A DNA stretch of 64,000 nt, from contig GG704596.1 of the NCBI GenBank assembly GCA_000161775.1, forward strand, positions 2,492,208 to 2,556,207. The letters are read 5' to 3'. How positions within the stretch are numbered: the stretch's first letter is position 1; each line of letters begins with the position of its first letter. The stretch is from Ruegeria lacuscaerulensis ITI-1157. GTDB lineage: Bacteria > Pseudomonadota > Alphaproteobacteria > Rhodobacterales > Rhodobacteraceae. Both the position numbers and the translations under genes were made by a program. This document shows, in pieces, positions 16,753-25,633 of this stretch. Under the pieces are notes generated by a model. The model had not been told where the DNA came from. It made no database searches and was given only the letters and a program-made list of their open reading frames with translations.

Positions 16753-17867
16753 CCGTGGCGCAGGGGTTTTCGCTGAAGGATCAGCTGTTCAACGCGGAAA
16801 AGACCCGTTACCTGGCCGGCTTGTTTACGCAGGCTGACGCCGGATTTGACGGCGACGCATTCCATGCGCGGGTCATGTCGCGCCTGCCGGAGCTGGAGCT
16901 GAAGCAGCGGATCGCGTGGATTGCCGATTGTTTGCAGGCGGCCTTTCCCGGCGCGCTGCCCGACGTGGCCCCGGTGATCCTGCGGGCCTTGCCGCCGCCT
17001 CTGGACCCGTCCCTGAGCGATGACGATTTCGGTGACTTCATCTTTGCTCCGTTGGGTGACTGGGTGGCGCAGGTCGGCGCGGACCATCCCGAAATGGCGC
17101 TGGATGTCCTTGCGGAGCTGACCCAGCGGTTTTCGATGGAATGGGCGATCCGGCCCTTTCTGAACAGCCATCCCGATCTGGTGCTGGACCGGATGCGGGA
17201 TTGGTGCGGGCATTCCAGCTATCACGTCCGGCGGCTGGTCTCGGAAGGCACGCGCCCGCGGCTGCCGTGGGGGCAGGCAGTCGGGCTGGACCTGTCGGAC
17301 CCGCTGCCGCTGCTGGATCGGTTGCACGCGGATCCGACGCGCTATGTCACGCGGTCGGTGGCGAACCATCTCAACGACATCACCAAGAGAGACCCTGACC
17401 TGGCGCTGAACCGCCTGAAGGCGTGGCATGCCTCGGGCGCGCAAGACAGAGACGAGATGCGGTGGATCACCGCACATGCGCTGCGTGGGCTGGTGAAGTC
17501 CGGCCATGGCGGGGCGATGGCGCTGCTGGGTTATGATCCCGACGCACCGCTGGAGGTGGACGTTGCGGTGATCGGCGACGCCCGCATCGGCGGGGTTCTG
17601 GAGTTCGCCGTGTCGGTTTCCGGCCCTGAAGATCAACCGATCCTGATCGACTATATCGTGCATTTTCAGCGACCTGGCGGGAAAATCTCACCCAAGGTTC
17701 ACAAGCTCAAGCAGGCCAATCTGTCAGATGGCTGCCTGCGGCTGAGCAAGCGTCACAAACTCAAGGGCGACGCCACGACGTTTCGATTGGTGCCGGGGCC
17801 GCACAGGCTTGAGATTCAGATTAACGGCAAGGTCCGCGCGGGCGTGCCGTTCGAGCTGCTGGCCTAG
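16749..17867 (+). CDS. DNA alkylation repair protein, AlkC/AlkD-like HEAT-repeat glycosylase
   Basis: A 372-residue HEAT-like repeat protein resembling the AlkC group (COG4335), which excises alkylated bases such as 3-methyladenine. Features include a conserved N-terminal segment (MSRLPELELKQRIAWIADCL) and the helical repeats with WAIRPFLNSHPDLVLDRM and HVRRLVSEGTRPRLPW. The C-terminal ~100 residues form a beta-rich domain (RIGGVLEFAVSVSG, IDYIVHFQRPGGKISPK). Start: GTG at 16749 shares four bases with the SDR stop, implying coupling; a second GTG six bases on is the alternative. Confidence 0.8.
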   Translation: MTVAQGFSLKDQLFNAEKTRYLAGLFTQADAGFDGDAFHARVMSRLPELELKQRIAWIADCLQAAFPGALPDVAPVILRALPPPLDPSLSDDDFGDFIFAPLGDWVAQVGADHPEMALDVLAELTQRFSMEWAIRPFLNSHPDLVLDRMRDWCGHSSYHVRRLVSEGTRPRLPWGQAVGLDLSDPLPLLDRLHADPTRYVTRSVANHLNDITKRDPDLALNRLKAWHASGAQDRDEMRWITAHALRGLVKSGHGGAMALLGYDPDAPLEVDVAVIGDARIGGVLEFAVSVSGPEDQPILIDYIVHFQRPGGKISPKVHKLKQANLSDGCLRLSKRHKLKGDATTFRLVPGPHRLEIQINGKVRAGVPFELLA

Positions 17868-17873
17868 GCTTCT

Positions 17874-17930
17874 CTTGCGCCCGATGGGCGGGGTTGTTAT
17901 CCCGGCGCAAGCCCGATGAATTTGATCGGG
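17874..17930 (+). other. Two tandem hairpins before the ABC ATPase gene
   Basis: First: perfect 8-bp arms CTTGCGCC (17874-17881) and GGCGCAAG (17904-17911) enclosing 22 bases. Second: CCCGAT (17912-17917) and ATCGGG (17925-17930) around seven bases. They fill the 85-base spacer between the AlkC-like gene and the ABC ATPase gene. No T tract follows. It may be an attenuating or processing structure, or a site for a DNA-binding protein; no known riboswitch consensus was recognised. Confidence 0.4.
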
Positions 17931-17952
17931 AAAAGGCAACTGGGGTCCGTCG

Positions 17953-19038
17953 GTGGCAATCAACACAGCTCCTCCGCGATTGGAAATCCGCAATCTGGTC
18001 TGCCGGTTCGGCGGGCACACGGTGGTCGATGATGTCTCGCTGACCGTTCAGGCGGGCCAGGTGACCTGTCTGCTGGGCCCGTCAGGCTGCGGCAAATCCA
18101 CGACTCTGCGGGCGATCGCCGGGGTCGAGATGCAGGACTCGGGCGAGATCTATGTCGACGGCAAGCTGGTCTGCGACACCGTGTTCCGGGTGCCGCCCGA
18201 ACGGCGCGAGATCGGGCTGATGTTCCAGGACTTCGCCCTGTTCCCACATCTGAGCGTGGCCGACAACGTGGCCTTTGGCCTGAAGGGCAGCAAGGACGAG
18301 AAACGCGCCCGCGTCGAGGAACTGTTGGGCAAGGTGGACCTGCTGCGCTATATCGACGGTTTTCCGCATCAGCTGTCGGGCGGCGAGCAACAGCGGGTCG
18401 CGCTGGCCCGTGCGCTGGCGCCGCGGCCGCGGATCATGCTGATGGACGAGCCGTTTTCGGGCCTCGACAACCGTCTGAGGGACGGCATCCGCGACGAGAC
18501 GCTGGCCATCCTCAAGGAAGAGGACGCCGCCGTGCTGCTGGTCACGCACGAGCCCGAAGAGGCGATGCGCATGGCGGACGAGATCGCGCTGATGCGGCGC
18601 GGCAGGATCGTGCAGCAGGGCGCGCCCTACAACGTGTATACCCGACCGGTCGACAAGGCGGCGGTGGCGTTTTTCAGCGATGTCAACGTGTTGCGGTCGC
18701 AGGTGAATGGGGCGCTGGCGGAAACGCCGTTCGGCCAGTTCCTGGCGCCGGGCATCCCCGACGGCACCGATGTCGAGATCGTGTTCCGCCCGCAGCATGT
18801 GCGGCTGGATTTCGACCGCAACGGCAAGGGGCCGCTGCCCACCGCCACCGATGGTGTGCCGGCCCGCGGCGTGGTCGAGCGGGCGCGGTTCCTGGGCAAT
18901 GAAAGCCTGATCGAGTTTCGCATGGACTATGACGGCTCGATCCTGAAGGTCACCGTGCCCAACGTGTTCGTGCCTCATCCGGGCCGGGTGATGTGGTTGA
19001 CCATCCGCCGCGACAAGTGTTTCGTTTTTCCGGCCTGA
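17953..19038 (+). CDS. ABC transporter ATP-binding protein, FbpC-like
   Basis: Cytosolic nucleotide-binding subunit of 361 residues. Walker A GPSGCGKST at 42-50, signature LSGGEQQR, Walker B RIMLMDEPF and H-loop LLVTHEPEEA are all present, followed by a TOBE-like C-terminal domain (VEIVFRPQHVRL). The pattern is closest to ferric iron importers of the FbpABC/AfuABC type. No permease or periplasmic binding protein is adjacent, so it works with partners encoded elsewhere or has been separated from them. Start: GTG at 17953, with weak ribosome signal. Confidence 0.85.
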   Translation: MAINTAPPRLEIRNLVCRFGGHTVVDDVSLTVQAGQVTCLLGPSGCGKSTTLRAIAGVEMQDSGEIYVDGKLVCDTVFRVPPERREIGLMFQDFALFPHLSVADNVAFGLKGSKDEKRARVEELLGKVDLLRYIDGFPHQLSGGEQQRVALARALAPRPRIMLMDEPFSGLDNRLRDGIRDETLAILKEEDAAVLLVTHEPEEAMRMADEIALMRRGRIVQQGAPYNVYTRPVDKAAVAFFSDVNVLRSQVNGALAETPFGQFLAPGIPDGTDVEIVFRPQHVRLDFDRNGKGPLPTATDGVPARGVVERARFLGNESLIEFRMDYDGSILKVTVPNVFVPHPGRVMWLTIRRDKCFVFPA

Positions 19039-19161
19039 CCGCCCTGCGCCGTCGATTTCACCGCAAGTGGTGCGCGAATGCCGCAGAAAGGGCCGGGGCG
19101 TCGCTTGCTGCATTCGGTGGCTGCGTCTATCAAGGGCCAAACGCGGGAGCACAGCAGGCAG

Positions 19162-19944
19162 ATGCGCATACTTCTGACGAATGATGACGGGATCAACGCG
19201 CCGGGGCTGATGACGCTCGAGGCGATCGCGGCGGATCTGGCCGGGCCCGAGGGCGAGGTCTGGGTCGTGGCCCCCGCCTTCGAACAGTCGGGGGTGGGTC
19301 ATTGCATCAGCTACACCCATCCGATGATGATCGCCAAGCTGGGCGAGCGCCGGTTTGCGGCCGAGGGGTCTCCGGCCGATTGCGTGTTGGCCGGGCTGCA
19401 CGAGGTGATGAAGGACGCTCGGCCCGATCTGGTTCTGTCCGGGGTGAACCGGGGCAACAATTCGGCCGAGAACACATTGTATTCCGGCACCATCGGCGGC
19501 GCGATGGAGGCCGCCCTGCAGGGGATACCCGCGATTGCCCTGTCGCAGTATTTCGGGCCGCGCAATCTGGGGCTTGAAGATCCGTTCCAGGCCGCAGCGC
19601 GCCACGGCACCGACCTGGTGCGGCGCATCCTTGCGGCCACACCCCCCGAGCGGGATGACTATCGGCTGTTCTACAACGTGAATTTCCCGCCCGTTCCCGC
19701 CGACGAGGTGCTGGGCACTCGCGTCGTGCGCCAAGGCTTTCGGCGCGACACGCATTTCTCGGTCGAGCCGCACACCTCGCCCTCGGGGCGGCGGTTCCTG
19801 TGGATCAAGGGCGGCTATCAGCACAACCCCACCGCGCCCGGAACCGACGCGGCGGCCAATCTCGAAGGTTACATCTCGGTCACGCCGATGCGGGCCGACC
19901 TGACGGCGCATGACGCGCTTGACGCATTGAAGACGATCGAATGA
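19162..19944 (+). CDS. surE: 5'/3'-nucleotidase SurE
   Basis: Stationary-phase survival nucleotidase, 260 residues, metal-dependent phosphatase on nucleoside monophosphates. N-terminal RILLTNDDG with the DD metal pair, and SGVNRGNN in the active-site loop, are diagnostic. The ATG at 19162 is preferred to the upstream frame because it starts directly with the conserved strand. The stop overlaps the pcm start by four bases, forming the surE-pcm-nlpD-like order also known from E. coli. Confidence 0.95.
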   Translation: MRILLTNDDGINAPGLMTLEAIAADLAGPEGEVWVVAPAFEQSGVGHCISYTHPMMIAKLGERRFAAEGSPADCVLAGLHEVMKDARPDLVLSGVNRGNNSAENTLYSGTIGGAMEAALQGIPAIALSQYFGPRNLGLEDPFQAAARHGTDLVRRILAATPPERDDYRLFYNVNFPPVPADEVLGTRVVRQGFRRDTHFSVEPHTSPSGRRFLWIKGGYQHNPTAPGTDAAANLEGYISVTPMRADLTAHDALDALKTIE

Positions 19945-20591
19945 CTGGACTGGATCCGCAAACCAAGATGCAGTTCCTGTTCGCCCTGCGCTCGCGCGGG
20001 GTTACGGACGCGCGCGTTCTGGACGCGATGGAGCAGATCGACCGCGGCAGGTTCGTGCGCGGCCTGTTCGCCGAACGCGCCTATGAGGACACGCCGCTGC
20101 CGATTGCCTGCGGTCAGACGATCAGCCAGCCCTCGGTCGTTGGGCTGATGACGCAGGCGCTGCAGGTCACGCCGCGCGACAAGGTTTTGGAGGTCGGTAC
20201 CGGGTCGGGCTATCAGGCGGCGGTTCTGGCCAAGCTGGCGCGCCGGGTCTACACGGTCGAGCGCCACAAGCGCCTGGTGCGCGAAACCGGAGAGCTGTTT
20301 CGCGAGTTGGGCCTGACCAACATCACCGCGATGCATTCGGACGGGTCCTTCGGATTGCCCGAACAGGCCCCCTTTGACCGGATCATCGTGACCGCCGCCG
20401 CCGAGGACCCGCCCGGACCGCTCTTGGCGCAACTGAAAATCGGCGGTATCATGGTGTTGCCCGTTGGGCAGTCGGACGCGGTGCAGACCTTGATCCGGGT
20501 CACCAGAACCGAGACCGGATTTGAGTATGACGAATTGTTGCCCGTTCGGTTCGTGCCTTTGTTGGAAGGGCTTGGGAAGGACGAGGCGTAG
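19941..20591 (+). CDS. pcm: Protein-L-isoaspartate O-methyltransferase
   Basis: SAM-dependent repair methyltransferase of 216 residues that methylates isoaspartyl residues in aged proteins. SAM-binding [18 protein letters not shown] and the PCMT signature near [21 protein letters not shown] are present. Overlaps surE by four bases. Followed 59 bases later by an NlpD-like lipoprotein gene. Confidence 0.93.
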   Translation: MTGLDPQTKMQFLFALRSRGVTDARVLDAMEQIDRGRFVRGLFAERAYEDTPLPIACGQTISQPSVVGLMTQALQVTPRDKVLEVGTGSGYQAAVLAKLARRVYTVERHKRLVRETGELFRELGLTNITAMHSDGSFGLPEQAPFDRIIVTAAAEDPPGPLLAQLKIGGIMVLPVGQSDAVQTLIRVTRTETGFEYDELLPVRFVPLLEGLGKDEA

Positions 20592-20650
20592 TGCCACAGC
20601 AATGGGCGCCGGAACCCCGGTCATAAGGGGCAGGTGTTGAGGACAGAGAC

Positions 20651-21811
20651 ATGAGAGCAGTTTCCAGGTCAGTCTTGGGTCGAAATGCGTCGGTTATTGC
20701 CACCGTTGCGTTGCTTGCCGGGTGCGAAGGGCCTCTGGATTACGACCTGCGGGGGCAGGTCGGCGGATTTTCGACCACGCCAGCCGCCTTGTCGGCCACC
20801 GCAGACCGTCCGGTACCGGATGCGCGCGGTGTAATCACCTATCCCAACTATCAGGTCGCGGTCGCCCGGCCGGGAGATACGGTCGGCGCGATTGCAGCGC
20901 GGGTCGGCTTGCCCGAGGCCGAACTGGCCCGGTTCAACGGATTGCTGCCCAGCGACCAACTGCGCGAGGGCGAGGTTCTGGCCTTGCCCCGGTCGGTCGG
21001 GGCCGGTGCTGGCAACGTGGACATCGCCTCGATCGCCACGACGGCCATAGATCAGGCGCCGGATGCCGGAACGGTCCGGACCACGACGCTTGAGCCGGCC
21101 AAACCGGCACCTGCCGCGGTAGCTTCGGGACCCGAGCCGGTGCGGCACAAGGTCAAGCGCGGCGAAACGGCTTACACGATTTCCCGCCTGTATCAGGTGC
21201 CGGTCGACGCGTTGGCCGAATGGAACGGGCTGGGGCCGGATTTCACCGTGCGCGAAGGGCAATATCTGCTGATCCCGGTCAAGGATCAGAGGGCCCCGCG
21301 GAAAGCGGCAGCTGCGCCTGCGGCAACGGCGGTGGCCGGACCAGGGCAGGGGTCGCCGACGCCCACGCCGCCCAGCGCCACGCAGCCCCTGCCGGATGAA
21401 AAAATCGCACCGCCGGCCCCGGCGCCGGACGTGACCGCCGAGGCGCCGACCCAGACCAGCGCTTCGGCCCTGGCAATGCCGGTCACAGGCAAGATCATCC
21501 GGCCCTATGCCAAGGGCAAGAACGAGGGGATCGACATTGCCGGCAGCCCCGGCACACCGGTCAAGGCCGCCGAGGCCGGAACCGTGGCCGCGATCACGGC
21601 CGATGCCGATCAGATCCCGATCATCGTGGTCAAGCACAGCAACGACCTGCTGACGGTCTATGCGAATGTCGAGGGGATCTCGGTCAAGAAGGGCGACCGG
21701 GTCAAGCGTGGCCAGAGCATTGCCAAGCTGCGCGGGGGCGAGAACGCCTATGTGCATTTCGAGGTGCGCGAAGGCTTCGAGTCGGTCGATCCGGAAACCT
21801 ATCTGCGCTGA
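20651..21811 (+). CDS. NlpD-like lipoprotein with two LysM and a degenerate LytM domain
   Basis: A 386-residue outer-membrane lipoprotein: signal peptide with lipobox LLAGC (C25), LysM at ~73-117 and ~165-210, a Pro/Ala-rich linker, and a C-terminal M23/LytM domain from ~285. The metal ligands are partly lost: NEGID replaces the usual HxGxD, and YVHFEVR replaces HxHFE. This fits NlpD/EnvC-type amidase activators, which are not peptidases themselves. Placement after surE-pcm supports the NlpD assignment. Likely role: activating peptidoglycan amidases during division. Confidence 0.85.
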   Translation: MRAVSRSVLGRNASVIATVALLAGCEGPLDYDLRGQVGGFSTTPAALSATADRPVPDARGVITYPNYQVAVARPGDTVGAIAARVGLPEAELARFNGLLPSDQLREGEVLALPRSVGAGAGNVDIASIATTAIDQAPDAGTVRTTTLEPAKPAPAAVASGPEPVRHKVKRGETAYTISRLYQVPVDALAEWNGLGPDFTVREGQYLLIPVKDQRAPRKAAAAPAATAVAGPGQGSPTPTPPSATQPLPDEKIAPPAPAPDVTAEAPTQTSASALAMPVTGKIIRPYAKGKNEGIDIAGSPGTPVKAAEAGTVAAITADADQIPIIVVKHSNDLLTVYANVEGISVKKGDRVKRGQSIAKLRGGENAYVHFEVREGFESVDPETYLR

Positions 21812-21844
21812 AAATTCCGCGCGATCTTAAAGGGCTGGCGGGTC

Positions 21845-22516
21845 TCAGGCTGTCGGGTCGTAATCGGCCAGCCGCTTGCCGGGCTCGTCGGCAAAGATCT
21901 CGGGCAGGGGCGTGACGCTTTCGATCAGGTCGATGCGGAACACGCGGAAGGCGTCGCGCAGCTCGCACCAGGCGGTCAGGGTCCAGACCCGACCCCAGTA
22001 TTCCATGTGCAGGGGGCGGATCGTGCGTTCGGTCAGGGTTCCGTCGATGCGCCGGTAGGTCAGCCGCAGTTTCTGGCGCGATTTGATGGCCGCCCGGATC
22101 GGCGCCATATGCGCCAGCCCGCGCGCTGCATCGGCAAAGGGGTAGACGGCGAATTTCCAGGCATCGGCCTCGGCCACAACCTGGGTAGGCAGCACCGCGT
22201 CGATCTTGGCGGCCAGCGAGTCCGCGGCGGCCTTCAGGTCGGGGTCGGCGGCCTCGGCCACGATCGCCATGCCGAGGTTCAGCGCCTCAAGCTCGGCCGG
22301 GGTGAGGTTCAGCGGGGGCAGGGTGATCTGCTCGCGCACCATGTACCCCACGCCGCGTTCGCCCTCGACCGGGACGCCCGACGCCACCAGCGTGTCCATG
22401 TCGCGATAGATGGTGCGGACCGAAACCTCGAGCCGGTCCGCGATGTCCTGCGCGCGGTGCAGTTTGCCGTCGCGCAGGATCTGGATGATGTCGAACAGGC
22501 GGTCAGTGCGGCGCAT
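21845..22516 (-). CDS. YafY-type HTH/WYL-domain transcriptional regulator
   Basis: A 223-residue regulator with an N-terminal winged HTH (AQDIADRLEVSVRTIYRDM) and a WYL domain from ~residue 137 (MEYWGRVWTLTAWCELRDAFRVFRID). Such proteins sense a ligand through the WYL domain. It lies downstream of, and on the same strand as, an ABM-like gene separated by 21 bases; a perfect inverted repeat 48 bases upstream of that gene is the natural operator candidate. Ligand unknown. Confidence 0.85.
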   Translation of the reverse strand: MRRTDRLFDIIQILRDGKLHRAQDIADRLEVSVRTIYRDMDTLVASGVPVEGERGVGYMVREQITLPPLNLTPAELEALNLGMAIVAEAADPDLKAAADSLAAKIDAVLPTQVVAEADAWKFAVYPFADAARGLAHMAPIRAAIKSRQKLRLTYRRIDGTLTERTIRPLHMEYWGRVWTLTAWCELRDAFRVFRIDLIESVTPLPEIFADEPGKRLADYDPTA

Positions 22517-22537
22517 GACACGCCGTCCGGACCGCGA

Positions 22538-22843
22538 TCAGGCGGTCATGTTCCATAGCACTTTCTCGTGACGCATCTGGATACTGGCGGGGTCGATGGC
22601 TGCCATCAGACCTGCGGCAAAATCCTGCTGTGGGAACTGCGCGGCGGCGTTCTGTGCGGCCTTCATGTCGGTCCAGATGACATAATCGGTCCAGCGGCCA
22701 TCCTCGCCCTGGCTCAACTGTCGGTGGGCAAAGCCGGGGGCCGCGCGCACGAAGGCCTCGGTCGTCCGGCTGAGCCTGACGAACTCTTCCGGCGTGGTGC
22801 CATCGGCGAGGGTGAAGGTGACGATTTCAGCAACATGGGTCAT
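22538..22843 (-). CDS. Small dimeric alpha-beta barrel protein (ABM/stress-response-like)
   Basis: A 101-residue protein of the antibiotic biosynthesis monooxygenase / ferredoxin-like dimeric barrel type: the first strand VAEIVTFTLADG, then EEFVRLSRTTEAFVRAAPGF, and the second repeat ending VLWNMTA. Cofactor-free oxidative or binding roles occur in this fold. First gene of a two-gene unit with the WYL regulator, which makes it a probable regulated target. Confidence 0.72.
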   Translation of the reverse strand: MTHVAEIVTFTLADGTTPEEFVRLSRTTEAFVRAAPGFAHRQLSQGEDGRWTDYVIWTDMKAAQNAAAQFPQQDFAAGLMAAIDPASIQMRHEKVLWNMTA

Positions 22844-22890
22844 GTGAGTCTCCGTTGACCAGGTTTCGATGCCCTGTTCCTAGCCGCCTG

Positions 22891-22914
22891 CAACTGACAT
22901 AAACCTGTCAGTTG
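22891..22914. promoter_or_regulatory. Perfect 9-bp inverted repeat, candidate WYL-regulator operator
   Basis: CAACTGACA and TGTCAGTTG are exact reverse complements separated by TAAACC. The element is 48 bases upstream of the ABM-like gene on the minus strand, and 149 bases upstream of tatA on the plus strand. Length, symmetry and position suit a dimeric regulator binding at the promoter of the ABM-WYL unit. The assignment to the neighbouring WYL protein is inference. Confidence 0.6.
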
Positions 22915-23062
22915 AAAATTGCCAGCGCGCAAAAACAACGTGATCCGTCCAAATTTGAACGCGGATTTGACTTGCGTCACTTTTTTCGACGGCCCGGTGG
23001 GCGTAGACACGTCCCCAGATCACATTTCCGGCGCGCTGCGCCGACGTAGAAGGAGAAGAAAC

Positions 23063-23278
23063 ATGCTCAACAATATCGGCCTTCCCGGTCTGCTGCTGAT
23101 TGCCGTCGTGGTGCTGGTGCTGTTTGGCCGCGGCAAGATCAGCTCGTTGATGGGTGAAGTGGGCAAGGGCATCACCGCGTTCAAGAAAGGCGTCAAGGAA
23201 GGCTCGGAAGAGATCGAGCAGGATGTCTCCGAGCTGGCCAAGGACGTCACGCCCGAAACCGACAAGGACAAGGTCTGA
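23063..23278 (+). CDS. tatA: Sec-independent translocase subunit TatA
   Basis: Pore-forming Tat subunit, 71 residues: one N-terminal membrane helix ([16 protein letters not shown]), the FGRGK hinge, an amphipathic helix ([19 protein letters not shown]) and an acidic tail. Start at 23063 is supported by GAAGGAGAAG. The longer upstream frame is noncoding. First of tatABC. Confidence 0.93.
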   Translation: MLNNIGLPGLLLIAVVVLVLFGRGKISSLMGEVGKGITAFKKGVKEGSEEIEQDVSELAKDVTPETDKDKV

Positions 23279-23284
23279 TCGCCC

Positions 23285-23743
23285 ATGTTTGATCTGGGCT
23301 GGACCGAGCTGCTGGTCATCGGAATCGTTGCCCTGATCGTGGTGGGGCCGAAGGACCTGCCGGTGCTGTTCCGCAATGTCGGGCGGTTCATCGGCAAGGC
23401 CCGCGGCATGGCGCGCGAGTTTTCCAGCGCCATGAACGAGGCCGCGGACCAGGCCGGCGTCAATGACATCAAAAGGGGCCTGGATGCGGCGACCAACCCG
23501 GTCGGCAGCGCCATGGATGGGGTCAAGCAGGCCGCGCAGGACATGGCCAAGAGCATGGACCCCACCAAGTTCGACCCCGACAGCGAAACCGGCAAACTGG
23601 CCGCTGAACGCGCCGAGCAGGCCAAGAAGATCCAGGCTGCCACCGCCCGTGCCGCCGCCGAGCGCAAGGCGAAGGAGGCCGCCGAGGCCCTGGCCAAGGC
23701 CGAAGAGGCCGAAGCCGCGCTGAAAACCGAAGGCAAGACATGA
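23285..23743 (+). CDS. tatB: Sec-independent translocase subunit TatB
   Basis: Receptor-complex subunit of the twin-arginine system, 152 residues: membrane helix with [17 protein letters not shown], the PKDLP hinge and a long Ala/Lys/Glu-rich amphipathic and coiled region to the C-terminus. Six bases after tatA and overlapping tatC by four. Confidence 0.93.
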   Translation: MFDLGWTELLVIGIVALIVVGPKDLPVLFRNVGRFIGKARGMAREFSSAMNEAADQAGVNDIKRGLDAATNPVGSAMDGVKQAAQDMAKSMDPTKFDPDSETGKLAAERAEQAKKIQAATARAAAERKAKEAAEALAKAEEAEAALKTEGKT

Positions 23744-24618
23744 GCAAGACCGACGAGATCGAAGACACCTCGGCCCCCCTGATCGAGCATCTGGCCGAGC
23801 TGCGCACGCGTCTGATTCACAGCGTCGTGGCCTTTTTGATCGGCATGATCATCTGCTTTTCGGTGGCGACGCCGATCTTCAACTTTCTGACCCAGCCCCT
23901 GTGCGATGTTCTGTCCCAGCGCGGACAGGACTGTGACCTGATCTTCATCTCGCCGCAGGAGGGCTTCTTCGTGGCGATCAAGGTCTCGCTCTTGGGCGGG
24001 TTCATGCTGGCTTTTCCGTATATCGGGTTGCAGATGTGGCGGTTCGTTGCGCCGGGGCTCTACAAGTCAGAAAAGAACGCCTTTCTGCCGTTCCTCGTGG
24101 CCTCACCTTTCATGTTCCTTCTGGGGGCCAGCTTTGCCTTCTACGTGGTCACGCCGCTGGCCTATGACTTCTTCCTTGGGTTCCAGCAATTCGGGGCCGA
24201 GGGCGAGGCTGTGGCCGAAGGAGCTGCGCCGCTGAGCGTGGTTTTCCAGGGCTCGGCGCAGGAATATCTGAACCTGACGATCAAGTTCATCGTGGCCTTC
24301 GGTCTGTGCTTCCAGCTTCCGGTTCTGTTGACCCTGATGGGCAAGGCCGGCCTGGTCAGCGCCGAAGGTTTGGGCGCGGTGCGCAAATATGCCGTGGTGG
24401 GCATTCTGGTTCTGGCCGCAGTGGTGACACCGCCGGACGTGATCACCCAGATCATCCTGTTCGTCGTGGTCTATGGCCTGTACGAGATTTCGATCTTCCT
24501 GGTGGCTCGGGTCGAGCGGAAGCGCGAAGAACAGCTGCGGGCCGAGGGCTACTATGACGATGAAGAAGCCGCCGATGATGTGATGATGGATGAGTTTGAC
24601 GCAGAAGACGGCAAATAA
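23740..24618 (+). CDS. tatC: Sec-independent translocase subunit TatC
   Basis: Six-helix core receptor of the Tat pathway that binds twin-arginine signals, 292 residues. [10 protein letters not shown] near the N-terminus and the [17 protein letters not shown] helix are family hallmarks. The C-terminal tail is unusually acidic ([19 protein letters not shown]). Start overlaps the tatB stop. A hairpin terminator follows. Confidence 0.95.
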   Translation: MSKTDEIEDTSAPLIEHLAELRTRLIHSVVAFLIGMIICFSVATPIFNFLTQPLCDVLSQRGQDCDLIFISPQEGFFVAIKVSLLGGFMLAFPYIGLQMWRFVAPGLYKSEKNAFLPFLVASPFMFLLGASFAFYVVTPLAYDFFLGFQQFGAEGEAVAEGAAPLSVVFQGSAQEYLNLTIKFIVAFGLCFQLPVLLTLMGKAGLVSAEGLGAVRKYAVVGILVLAAVVTPPDVITQIILFVVVYGLYEISIFLVARVERKREEQLRAEGYYDDEEAADDVMMDEFDAEDGK

Positions 24619-24637
24619 ACCCGAGCAGTAAATGGGG

Positions 24638-24668
24638 AAGGGCGTGCCTTGACGGGTGCGCCCTTTCT
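24638..24668 (+). terminator. Probable terminator of tatABC
   Basis: AAGGGCGTGCC and GGGTGCGCCCTT pair over about 11 positions with two G-T pairs and a short loop, followed by TCTTC. It lies 20 bases after the tatC stop. Confidence 0.65.
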
Positions 24669-24733
24669 TCATGCGGGTCTTGTTGGCGGCCCGTGAACGT
24701 GGTTGAAATCGGCCGCAAGACTTCGGAGGACCC

Positions 24734-25576
24734 ATGGACGACCAAGCCCTGAACCGCATCGCCGACGCGTTGGAACGCATGGCCCCGGCGCCGCTGGCCG
24801 CGCCGGATTTCTCGGCCGCCCCTGCTTTTGTCTGGCATGTCGCGCCTGACCGGCTGGAGCCGGTGCACCATGTCAACCGCGTCGATCTGGATCTACTGGT
24901 GGGCATCAACCGGTCGCGCGATACGCTGCTGGACAACACGCGCCGCTTCGCCGCCGGGTACAAGGCTAACAACGCGCTGCTGTGGGGCGCGCGTGGCATG
25001 GGCAAGTCCAGCCTGGTCAAGGCGGTGCACGGCACCCTTCAGCCCGAGTTTCCCGACCTGAAGCTGGTTGAACTTCAGCGCGAGGACATGGGCTCGGTCG
25101 CGCGGCTGCTGAACCACCTGCGCGTCGCACCTTACCGGTTCATCCTGTTCTGCGACGACCTGTCGTTCAGCCATGACGATCAGCACTACAAGTCGCTGAA
25201 GGCCGTGCTGGATGGCGGGATCGAGGGCCGGCCCGAAAACGTGGTTTTCTATGCCACGTCGAACCGCCGCCACCTGATGCCGCGCGACATGATCGAGAAC
25301 GAACGCTCGAGCGCGATCAACCCGTCAGAGGCGGTCGAGGAAAAGGTTTCGCTGTCCGACCGGTTCGGGTTGTGGCTGGGGTTCCATCCCTGCAGTCAGG
25401 ACGAATTCCTTGCGATGATCGACCGGTATTGCGCGGCCTATGGCGTCAGCGTCGATGCCGACGTGCTGCGGGCCGAGGCGATCGAATGGCAGGCCACGCG
25501 CGGCGCGCGTTCGGGCCGGGTGGCGTGGCAGTTCTTTGTCGATCTGGCGGGCCGGCAAGGCGTTCACATCGAATGA
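24734..25576 (+). CDS. DUF815-family AAA ATPase
   Basis: A 280-residue P-loop protein: Walker A ARGMGKSS near 94-101, Walker B FILFCDDLSF, and the sensor-like YATSNRRHLMPRD. It fits DUF815, a conserved AAA-type family of unknown function in proteobacteria. The start follows ACTTCGGAGGACCC. It stands alone between the tat operon and a convergent SDR. Confidence 0.85.
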   Translation: MDDQALNRIADALERMAPAPLAAPDFSAAPAFVWHVAPDRLEPVHHVNRVDLDLLVGINRSRDTLLDNTRRFAAGYKANNALLWGARGMGKSSLVKAVHGTLQPEFPDLKLVELQREDMGSVARLLNHLRVAPYRFILFCDDLSFSHDDQHYKSLKAVLDGGIEGRPENVVFYATSNRRHLMPRDMIENERSSAINPSEAVEEKVSLSDRFGLWLGFHPCSQDEFLAMIDRYCAAYGVSVDADVLRAEAIEWQATRGARSGRVAWQFFVDLAGRQGVHIE

Positions 25577-25579
25577 AAA

Positions 25580-25600
25580 CGGCGCCCGTCATGGGCGCCG
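25580..25600. terminator. Hairpin between convergent DUF815 and SDR genes
   Basis: Perfect 8-bp stem CGGCGCCC / GGGCGCCG around GTCAT, three bases after the DUF815 stop. CAACATCTTTC follows on the plus strand and GTTTTC on the minus strand. It may terminate both genes. Confidence 0.6.
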
Positions 25601-25633
25601 CAACATCTTTCCCGACGATCTGGCCGAATGGTC

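Noticed and set aside
18082..19911. A 609-codon minus-strand open frame over the ABC ATPase and surE
   Set aside because: The plus strand holds two genes with clear motifs; this frame is their shadow.
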